Made by a program: the position numbers and the translations under genes. From JAKJGV01 sp964617565 (GTDB lineage Bacteria; Verrucomicrobiota; Kiritimatiellia; CAIQIC01; JAGNIJ01), in the NCBI GenBank assembly GCA_964617565.1, contig CAZTYH010000085.1, positions 1 through 11,330 on the forward strand: a stretch of 11,330 nt of DNA, given 5' to 3'. Below the pieces are notes generated by a model. That model saw only the letters and a program-made list of their open reading frames with translations, was not told where the DNA came from and did not search any database. Positions 1-4,856 of this stretch are shown here, piece by piece (within the stretch, counting starts at the first letter, position 1; each line of letters opens with the position of its first letter).

Positions 1-293
1 ATCGTAGCAACGTTTCGATCGTCCGCATCTATCTCGATTTCGCCGGCAGGAAGTTCTTTGAAGATGCTGAAGATTCGGCGCGCAGGAAGGGTTGTTGCAC
101 CTGCTTTTGAGATTTCCGCCGCCACGGAAGTGCGAACGCTGACATCGAGATCCGTTGCACCGAGCACGATTTTATCTTTTTCGGTTTTTACCAGGATGTT
201 CTGCAGAATAGGAAGCGTCGTTCGCGAGCTGACGACGGACTGGATTTTCTGCAACCCTTCAAGAATTATGTCTTTGCTGATTTTGATCTTCAT
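1..293 (-). CDS. dnaN: DNA polymerase III sliding clamp (beta subunit), N-terminal part
   Basis: The beta clamp encircles DNA as a dimer and tethers the replicative polymerase. Only the first ~97 residues are in the window; the rest lies off the left edge. The start is ATG on the minus strand at 293-291, with GGAGGGG a few bases upstream. The protein begins MKIKISKDIILEGLQKIQSV and continues with SSRTTLPILQNILVKT, then GATDLDVSVRTSV and TLPARRIFSIFKELP. This is the typical order of clamp domain I: first helix, the P-I-L-x-N-I strand, the T-D-L-x-V segment, and the A-R-x-x-x-x-I-x-K/R-E-L-P motif. It lies downstream of dnaA in the same direction, the classical dnaA-dnaN order, separated by a 317-bp spacer that looks like part of the origin. 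The family call is firm; only the partial length limits it. Confidence 0.95.
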   Translation of the reverse strand, partial: MKIKISKDIILEGLQKIQSVVSSRTTLPILQNILVKTEKDKIVLGATDLDVSVRTSVAAEISKAGATTLPARRIFSIFKELPAGEIEIDADDRNVAT

Positions 294-336
294 GCAACGC
301 CCCTCCAAGGGTTTTCAACAGCATCAATACTGATAC

Positions 337-383
337 TCAATTTAATATCTATATAAAGTCTTATTATTATGGGTTGTGGACAT
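337..383 (-). promoter_or_regulatory. DnaA-box-like site, TAA trios and AT-rich unwinding element
   Basis: On the minus strand, ATGTCCACA (383-375) is followed by ACCC and TAATAATAAG, then a run made almost only of A and T to 337. DnaA-trios are 5'-TAG/TAA-type triplets next to a DnaA box on which DnaA assembles on single-stranded DNA; three TAA triplets in register are seen here. The box has two mismatches to the consensus, so it would be a weak site. Part of the AT-rich run could also serve as a dnaN promoter. Confidence 0.5.
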
Positions 384-385
384 GT

Positions 386-511
386 TGAACAGCAAGCAAA
401 GTTTGCAGCCTGTTTGACGAAAACACCTGTCGAGCCTGTTCATGAATCTGTTCAGAACCACCCAACAACAGACCATATCTGATGATAACAGAGAGTTGTT
501 CATGTTGTTCA
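386..511. repeat. Cluster of five TGTTCA/TGAACA hexamers
   Basis: Exact copies lie at 386-391 (as TGAACA) and at 437-442, 449-454, 497-502 and 506-511 (as TGTTCA). The last four form two pairs, with start-to-start distances of 12 and 9 bp. In each pair the first copy reads TGTTCATG and the second TGTTCAG. Three more copies are upstream of dnaA at 2112-2117, 2209-2214 and 2451-2456. A hexamer counted on both strands is expected less than once in this much non-coding DNA. They may be binding sites for DnaA or another origin protein; the binder is unknown. Confidence 0.6.
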
Positions 512-610
512 GGCAAGAGCAGACAGGTAGTGTACAGAGATATTGACAGAGTGAACGGAGAGATACTTCGAGTGCGTGTGAACGCGACGGCAAGATTTGA
601 GAAATGGAAA

Positions 611-1963
611 TCAACGCTGACCAAGACGTTGTTTGATGGTTGTGATTTGTTGCCGGAATGAGGAGTCTGCTTTCAAACGTTCCGACACCAGGCGATAGGC
701 GTGAAGGACGGTGGCATGATTTCGTCCAAAAGCATTACCGATAGCGGGTAACGACTGCTGGGTGAGCGTTCGGCAAAGATACATGGCAACTTGGCGGGGG
801 AAAGCAATGGACTGAGGACGCTGCTTGCTGGTCATATCGCCCAAACGGATATCGTAATACTCCGCAACAGCCCGTTGGACCGCTTCTACTGTCACCGCTT
901 CCTGTTGTTCTTGATCCAATGTATCGCGCAACAGGTATTCCAATGTTTCCTGGGAGACAAGTTTTCCCGTCAGCGAAGCATAAGACGCAACGCGGATCAA
1001 AGCACCTTCCAGGCGCCGGATATTCGAGCGGATATGTTCTGCCATGTAGGTCAGCACGCTATCCGGCAGCGAAAGTTTAAGCTGCGCCTGTTTTTTCCGA
1101 AGAATTGCAATACGGGTTTCGACATCGGGGGTTTCGAGCTCGGTGACAAGACCCCATTCGAATCGTGAAACCAGGCGGTGTTCAAGACCGGGAATCTCGC
1201 TGGCAGGGCGGTCGCAGGTCATCACGATTTGTTTGTGATTATCAAACAGCGTGTTGAAGGTGTGGAAAAATTCTTCCTGCATACGCTCTTTTCCGGCCAG
1301 GAAATGGATGTCATCAATCAGAAGGATATCCATGCTGCGGTATTTGCGGCGGAACTGAACGGTGGCTTTATTCTGCAACGCATCAATGTAGTCGTTGATA
1401 AACGCTTCGCTCGAGGTATAGCAGACGCGCATGTTTTTGCGGGGGAGCGCAAAATGGCCGATCGCCTGCATCAGGTGTGTCTTACCGAGACCGACGCCAC
1501 CGTAAATGAAAAGTGGGTTGTACGCGCGCGCGGGGGATTCTGCGACGGCGAGCGCGGCCGCGTGGGCGAAGCTGTTGGATGAGCCGACAACAAACGAATC
1601 GAAAGTGTAACGTGGATTGAGCGGGCTTCCGGCAAGCCCGGACTTCTGGGAGGAACTTTCCTTGCGAGGCTTTTCCTGCGCAGGCTTTGTTTCGTCCGCT
1701 TCCGACTTTCGCGAAGCATCAACCGTAAAGCGAATCTGCAGTTCCCTGCCATGAACCGTTGTAATCGCATCGCGGATCAGAGGCAGATAATTTTCTTCGA
1801 GCCACGATTGATAGAAATCGTTGGCGACAGTAAGAATAAAAGTATCTTCCGAAATGGAAGCTGGCTCTATAACCGCGATCCACCGATCAAAGACATCCTT
1901 TGAAAGCGTGTCGCCAAGATGCTTACACGCCTGGGACCAGACCGTCGAAGCTTGATTCTCCAC
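611..1963 (-). CDS. dnaA: Chromosomal replication initiator protein DnaA
   Basis: DnaA is the AAA+ ATPase that binds origin boxes and melts oriC. From the GTG at 1963-1961 it has 450 residues, a normal length. Domain I (about 1-80) has the helical W-x-x-x-x-x-x-L pattern; a charged linker follows (about 85-115). The AAA+ domain has Walker A GGVGLGKT (155-162), Walker B LLIDDIH (214-220), the arginine-finger segment LVSRFEWGL (R267), and sensor II NIRRLEGAL. Domain IV carries the helix-turn-helix signature FGRNHATVLHA (412-422), one residue shorter than the FGGRDHTTVLHA of E. coli. I chose GTG because GAGGGGGAAAG sits just upstream and the protein then begins like other DnaAs. An ATG 25 codons upstream (2038) is in frame, but its extra residues do not look like DnaA. 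Non-coding, repeat-rich DNA flanks the gene on both sides, and dnaN follows. Confidence 0.96.
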   Translation of the reverse strand: MENQASTVWSQACKHLGDTLSKDVFDRWIAVIEPASISEDTFILTVANDFYQSWLEENYLPLIRDAITTVHGRELQIRFTVDASRKSEADETKPAQEKPRKESSSQKSGLAGSPLNPRYTFDSFVVGSSNSFAHAAALAVAESPARAYNPLFIYGGVGLGKTHLMQAIGHFALPRKNMRVCYTSSEAFINDYIDALQNKATVQFRRKYRSMDILLIDDIHFLAGKERMQEEFFHTFNTLFDNHKQIVMTCDRPASEIPGLEHRLVSRFEWGLVTELETPDVETRIAILRKKQAQLKLSLPDSVLTYMAEHIRSNIRRLEGALIRVASYASLTGKLVSQETLEYLLRDTLDQEQQEAVTVEAVQRAVAEYYDIRLGDMTSKQRPQSIAFPRQVAMYLCRTLTQQSLPAIGNAFGRNHATVLHAYRLVSERLKADSSFRQQITTIKQRLGQR

Positions 1964-2090
1964 AGCTCTTTCCCCCTCGCCACACGATCGCGCCGCACTT
2001 AAACAGAGCGCACACGGTCGCGAGTATCTTTTATTCATTTCCGTCTGGCGAGCAGCTAATGCCGGAACTCCTCAACCGGCCGAGCGGCAA

Positions 2091-2140
2091 CAAAGCATCA
2101 AAATTTTTCGCTGAACAAATCGAGTCGCAAAGCATCAAAA
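2091..2140. repeat. 13-bp exact direct repeat upstream of dnaA
   Basis: CAAAGCATCAAAA occurs at 2091-2103 and again at 2128-2140, 37 bp apart start to start. Each copy follows a CGAG-containing sequence, so the similarity extends a little further upstream. The copies lie about 130-180 bp upstream of the dnaA GTG and bracket a TGAACA hexamer at 2112-2117. They may be regulatory sites for dnaA or part of the origin. Confidence 0.6.
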
Positions 2141-2220
2141 CAAAAAACGACAAGCAACTCTTTCCATTGACTTCTGGAGACAACTTGGTGAAATCTGTTA
2201 CGTTTCCTTGTTCAGCGAGT

Positions 2221-2334
2221 TATGCAAAAACACGTATGCAACATTGCCACTTATCCACATCTTATTAACAGCCCCAGACCTTCCTCTGTATTGCCTGTAC
2301 GGCTGCGAGACTACGCAAAAACACGTATGCGACA
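2221..2334. repeat. 23-bp direct repeat with internal TAYGCRA pairs
   Basis: The units at 2221-2243 and 2312-2334 differ at only two positions, 91 bp apart. Each unit holds two TAYGCRA half-sites at a 14-bp period separated by AAACACG: TATGCAA/TATGCAA in the first, TACGCAA/TATGCGA in the second. A GCGAG precedes both units, one base further away in the second. A partial third copy may start at 2421 (GAGACTATGC, against GAGACTACGC at 2307-2316). The perfect DnaA box at 2251-2259 lies between the two units. Paired half-sites suggest binding sites for a dimeric protein; its identity is unknown. Confidence 0.65.
2251..2259 (+). promoter_or_regulatory. Perfect DnaA box TTATCCACA
   Basis: This is an exact match (9/9) to the consensus DnaA box, about 290 bp upstream of the dnaA GTG. 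It could serve origin function, dnaA autoregulation, or both. It is followed by CTTATTAACA, a short AT-rich segment. Confidence 0.75.
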
Positions 2335-2392
2335 AGTGAAATTGCGAGAAAAGAGTTAGAAAAAATGCACAACACCAGTAATGGTGGTTTTG

Positions 2393-2419
2393 TTCTTCAC
2401 AACCACGAAATGTGGATGA
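2393..2419. promoter_or_regulatory. Pair of inverted, degenerate DnaA boxes
   Basis: TTCTTCACA on the plus strand (2393-2401, 7/9 to the consensus) faces TCATCCACA on the minus strand (2419-2411, 8/9). They are 9 bp apart, in inverted orientation, about 140 bp from the perfect box. Degenerate boxes next to a consensus one are usual in bacterial origins. Confidence 0.45.
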
Positions 2420-2441
2420 TGAGACTATGCGCTTTTAGGAT

Positions 2442-2447
2442 TAGAAT
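2442..2447 (+). promoter_or_regulatory. Possible -10 element (TAGAAT) for the M24 peptidase gene
   Basis: TAGAAT matches the sigma-70 -10 consensus at 5 of 6 positions and would place the transcript start near 2454, some 35-60 bases before the gene. No good -35 is visible at the usual spacing. A TGAACA hexamer at 2451-2456 would overlap the start point. Weak evidence. Confidence 0.3.
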
Positions 2448-2490
2448 ACTTGAACAGTTACCGAGAACGATTGATCTTGGCGAGAGATGA

Positions 2491-3669
2491 ATGCGTGAGC
2501 GAGGAATACACGTGACAATCAAGCGACAACGCAACCGGCGAAGATGGAAGAAGTTAACAGGGCCGATCGTTCTTATCGGTGGATCCGGCGATTCGGCGGA
2601 CCTCAGGTATGCCTCCGGCTACTCGGCCGTGGACCCGGCGATTTTCGTTCAGCACGGAAAGCGGAAGTGGTTGGTGGTTCCCGTGTTAGAAAGAGGGCGG
2701 GCCTGTCGCGAAGTGCATTCGGATGTGAAGGTTCTCACGTCTTTCGATCTTGAATTAAACAAGCAGGATCGTCGCCGCTTGAGTAAGTGGATTGAAGCGG
2801 TGGTGAGGAAAGAGAGGCAACGCAGGGTAACGGTCAGCGCATGGTGTCCGGCGGGCATTGTGGAACGATTGAGAAAAGATGGTTTGAAAGTTGATGTTTC
2901 GCGAGAGCCTTTGTTTCCCGGACGCGCGATAAAGAACGCTGGAGAAATTGCCGCGATACAGGAAGCTCAAGGCGCCGCGGTGCATGCATACAAGAGTGCG
3001 GTGCGGTTTTTAAGGCGCACGAAAATCGCGAAGAACGGCATGCTGAAAATCAGAGGACGCGCGGTGACGTCGAAGGATGTGCGCCTGGTAATAGATCGCG
3101 CATTGTTGGAGCGCGATTGCATCGGGAGTGGAACCATTGTCGCATGCGGTTCGCAGGGCGCAGATCCGCATGAGCGGGGCTCCGGCCCGCTGAAGGCGAA
3201 TCAGCCTATCGTACTGGATATTTTTCCGCAGCACAGGAAGACGGGATATTGGGGTGATCTTTCGCGAACCGTGGTTCGAGGTCGGGCCGGCGGAAAAGTG
3301 CAAAAAATGTTCAGGGCGGTAAGAGCGGCTCATGCTGCCGCTTTACGCGATGTGCGGGACGGAGTGCCGGGGAACAAGGTGTACGACACGGCATGCAAAG
3401 TTCTGGCTCACGATGGGTTTGAAACCAGGATGGCAGGAGGACGCCCGGAAGGATTCATTCACAGCCTGGGGCATGGCGTTGGATTGGATATTCACGAGGG
3501 ACCTGCTGTTGGGCCGACGAATGACCTTCTGCGCAGCGGAAACGTGATTACTATCGAGCCCGGTCTTTATTACAGAAAAACGGGCGGTATGCGAATCGAA
3601 GACACAGTGGTTGTGACAAAAACCGGGTATCGTTTGCTTCAAAAAGCGCCGGTACAACTGGAAATCTGA
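2491..3669 (+). CDS. M24 family metallopeptidase (Xaa-Pro aminopeptidase type)
   Basis: This is a likely cytoplasmic, two-metal peptidase that removes N-terminal residues before proline. It has 392 residues from the ATG at 2491: an N-terminal creatinase-like domain (about 25-145) and a C-terminal pita-bread catalytic domain. All five metal ligands of the M24 family are visible: D243 (VLDIFP), D256 (WGDLSRTV), H328 (HSLGHGVG), E356 (TIEPGLY) and E370 (MRIEDTV). The N-terminus is very basic (KRQRNRRRWKK) with no signal peptide. The start is uncertain: a GTG at 2512 in the same frame has GAGG seven bases upstream and may be the true start (385 aa). The gene runs away from dnaA and is followed after 12 bp by an alpha/beta hydrolase, so the two probably share a transcript. 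The substrate cannot be read from sequence; other M24 members (prolidase, creatinase-like) remain possible. Confidence 0.9.
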   Translation: MRERGIHVTIKRQRNRRRWKKLTGPIVLIGGSGDSADLRYASGYSAVDPAIFVQHGKRKWLVVPVLERGRACREVHSDVKVLTSFDLELNKQDRRRLSKWIEAVVRKERQRRVTVSAWCPAGIVERLRKDGLKVDVSREPLFPGRAIKNAGEIAAIQEAQGAAVHAYKSAVRFLRRTKIAKNGMLKIRGRAVTSKDVRLVIDRALLERDCIGSGTIVACGSQGADPHERGSGPLKANQPIVLDIFPQHRKTGYWGDLSRTVVRGRAGGKVQKMFRAVRAAHAAALRDVRDGVPGNKVYDTACKVLAHDGFETRMAGGRPEGFIHSLGHGVGLDIHEGPAVGPTNDLLRSGNVITIEPGLYYRKTGGMRIEDTVVVTKTGYRLLQKAPVQLEI

Positions 3670-3681
3670 GAAGGCCTGATC

Positions 3682-4160
3682 ATGTGTGTTCCATGGAGTT
3701 GGGCGGGGTGGTCTCTCGCGTTGGGAGGCGCTGCATGGTTGGGATTAAGATTTTTTGAATGGAAAAACCTTTACTACCCGAGCATCCCAATCGAAGTTAC
3801 GCCGGAAAATTTCAGTCTCGAATATGAAGATGTGCAATTCGTGGCGGAGGATGGGAATGAACTTCACGGGTGGTGGATCCCGCATCCGGCAGCCCGCGGG
3901 ACCATCATTCATTGTCACGGGAATGCCGGAAATATCGGTGATCGCGCCTGGATGGCGGCCGATTTTCATCGGCTGGGCGTGAACGTGTTTCTCTTTGATT
4001 ACAGGGGATACGGAGACAGCAAGGGTCTGCCGACAGAAAAAGGCACATATGCCGATGCGCGCGCGGCATTCGAAGTGGTACGCGCGCGGCATGGCGACCG
4101 CGAAGATCCGCCTGTGATCGTTCATGGACAATCGCTGGGCGGCGCCGTGGCCATTCAACT
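3682..4160 (+). CDS. Alpha/beta hydrolase, membrane-anchored, 3' end lost in gap
   Basis: A serine hydrolase of the alpha/beta fold, resembling the ABHD13/Bem46/YqkD group. The start is ATG at 3682 with GAGAAGG just upstream. A single hydrophobic segment (about residues 8-22) suggests an N-terminal membrane anchor or uncleaved signal. Visible motifs are LHGWWIP (strand before the core), CHGNAGN with the HGN oxyanion-hole motif (79-81), FDYRGYGDS, and the nucleophile elbow GQSLGG with Ser151. The sequence ends in a run of N at residue ~160, so the acid and His of the catalytic triad are not seen; about 100-140 residues should be missing. The frame continues open through the N run into an unrelated downstream protein, which is an artefact. 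The gene is 12 bp behind the M24 peptidase. Substrate unknown. Confidence 0.88.
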
Positions 4161-4260
4161 NNNNNNNNNNNNNNNNNNNNNNNNNNNNNNNNNNNNNNNN
4201 NNNNNNNNNNNNNNNNNNNNNNNNNNNNNNNNNNNNNNNNNNNNNNNNNNNNNNNNNNNN
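4161..4260. other. Assembly gap (100 N)
   Basis: Exactly 100 undetermined bases, a common placeholder for a scaffold gap of unknown size. The missing DNA must hold at least the end of the alpha/beta hydrolase and the start of the Spy-like gene. That is probably more than 100 bp, so downstream distances are not reliable. Confidence 0.95.
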
Positions 4261-4788
4261 GTTGCTTCGGCGCAGCGAATGGGGGGAGGTCCCGGTGGAC
4301 CGGGTAGGGGGCCGGGACATGGACCGGGTCCGGATGCGGGCATCGGAATTCTGCTGCGCGATTCCGCGATAGCAAAGCAGGCGGGAATCACGGATCAGGA
4401 ACTTGCGGCGCTTCGCGAAGCGGGCTTTGCGCACCGCAGGGAAATGATCGGGCTGGAAGCGGATGCGGAAAAGGCGAAGTTGACGTTGCAGCAACTGCAG
4501 TCACAAAAGGATGCCGATTCGGCCGCAGTGGAAAAGGCCATTGAGGAAGTCGGACGAAAAGAGACGGAAATCGCAAAGATGCGATATCGTCATCGCCAGA
4601 AGATTAAAGAGCTTGTTGGGGAAGAAAAACTGCAGAAGGTGCTTGAGCTGGCGAGGGAGCGTCGCGGTGAAGGGGCCGGCAACCAGCCCGGGCTGCGCGG
4701 GCAGAAGGGGCAGAAGGGGCAAAAGGGAGGCCGTGGCGCAATGCCGTGTCCAATGATGACACCACCGCCGGAAGATATCGAAGATTAA
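4261..4788 (+). CDS. Spy/CpxP-like exported protein, 5' end lost in gap
   Basis: The last 175 residues of a probable periplasmic helical protein. The visible part begins VASAQRMGGG, which looks like the end of a signal peptide with an A-x-A cleavage site. A Gly/Pro-rich stretch (about 8-28) follows, then long charged helices (about 33-137) including ITDQELAALREAG, LTLQQLQSQ and YRHRQKIKELVGEEKLQKVLELARERR. Two-helix hairpins ending in a K/R-I-x-x-x-L-x-x-E-Q/K-L-x-K-x-x-E segment are typical of the Spy/CpxP/metal-resistor families, which act as envelope chaperones or stress sensors. The tail has five Gly-x-y triplets (GLRGQKGQKGQKGGRG) and a Pro-rich end with one Cys. A strong terminator follows. 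The family call is by pattern, not by a search. Its relation to the upstream hydrolase is unknown because of the gap. Confidence 0.65.
   Translation, partial: VASAQRMGGGPGGPGRGPGHGPGPDAGIGILLRDSAIAKQAGITDQELAALREAGFAHRREMIGLEADAEKAKLTLQQLQSQKDADSAAVEKAIEEVGRKETEIAKMRYRHRQKIKELVGEEKLQKVLELARERRGEGAGNQPGLRGQKGQKGQKGGRGAMPCPMMTPPPEDIED
4699..4725 (+). repeat. 9-bp tandem repeat encoding Gly-Gln-Lys triplets
   Basis: Three adjacent 9-bp units: GGGCAGAAG, GGGCAGAAG and GGGCAAAAG. In frame they encode Gly-Gln-Lys three times in the C-terminal tail of the Spy-like protein. Such short repeats vary easily in number by slippage. Confidence 0.8.
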
Positions 4789-4809
4789 GCAGACAACAAC
4801 AAAACGTGG

Positions 4810-4845
4810 AACAACCCCGGAGTTCAATCCCGGGGTTGTTTTTTT
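4810..4845 (+). terminator. Intrinsic terminator after the Spy-like gene
   Basis: AACAACCCCGG (4810-4820) and CCGGGGTTGTT (4830-4840) form a perfect 11-bp stem with a 9-base loop, followed by a run of T to 4845. It lies between the plus-strand Spy-like gene and the minus-strand murA, which converge here. The minus-strand side has no comparable U tract, so it mainly serves the plus strand. Confidence 0.92.
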
Positions 4846-4856
4846 AATGGCACGGT

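Larger units (their letters stand above)
294..610. other. dnaA-dnaN intergenic region, candidate oriC unwinding segment
   Basis: This 317-bp spacer contains no convincing gene; the short frames in it have no recognisable protein character and no ribosome site. Positions 337-370 are very AT-rich (4 G/C in 34). Read on the minus strand, in the dnaA-to-dnaN direction, the order is: a cluster of TGAACA hexamers (511-437), a DnaA-box-like ATGTCCACA (383-375, 7/9 to TTATCCACA), a short GC stretch (ACCC, 374-371), three TAA triplets (369-361), then the AT-rich DNA. This order (box, GC clamp, DnaA-trio-like triplets, AT-rich DNA) matches the origin unwinding arrangement known from the Bacillus subtilis dnaA-dnaN spacer. 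Origin function here is inferred from layout alone. Confidence 0.6.
1964..2490. other. Region upstream of dnaA, candidate second half of a bipartite oriC
   Basis: About 530 bp separate the dnaA GTG from the divergent peptidase gene. I see no convincing gene. An open frame on the plus strand at 1900-2268 overlaps dnaA and has no protein-like character. The stretch holds a perfect DnaA box (2251-2259), two degenerate boxes (2393-2401 and 2411-2419), a 13-bp exact direct repeat, a 23-bp near-exact direct repeat, and three TGTTCA/TGAACA hexamers. The dnaA promoter must be here, but I could not pick a convincing -35/-10 pair. With the dnaA-dnaN spacer this gives box clusters on both sides of dnaA, as in bipartite origins. 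Confidence 0.55.

Noticed and set aside
437..511. LexA-type operator formed by TGTTC half-sites
   Set aside because: I recall a Verrucomicrobia LexA motif TGTTC-N4-GAACA and an alphaproteobacterial GTTC-N7-GTTC. The half-sites here are direct, with other spacings, and no N4 dyad is present.
342..624. Two overlapping minus-strand frames of 85-90 codons in the dnaA-dnaN spacer
   Set aside because: They have no ribosome site, overlap each other and the dnaA end, and show a Ser/Cys/Leu-rich composition typical of non-coding DNA with box-like repeats.
1964..2038. 25-codon N-terminal extension of DnaA from the upstream ATG
   Set aside because: The extra residues (MNKRYSRPCALCLSAARS...) have no DnaA character, and the GTG at 1963 has a strong GAGGGGG ribosome site.
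1900..2268. Plus-strand frame of 122 codons upstream of and overlapping dnaA
   Set aside because: It overlaps the dnaA N-terminus on the opposite strand, covers the repeats and the DnaA box, and has no recognisable protein features.
3682..4788. A 368-residue fusion of an alpha/beta hydrolase and a Gly-rich coiled protein
   Set aside because: The frame passes through 100 N of unknown real length; the two sides are unrelated proteins, and the second looks like it starts with a signal peptide end.
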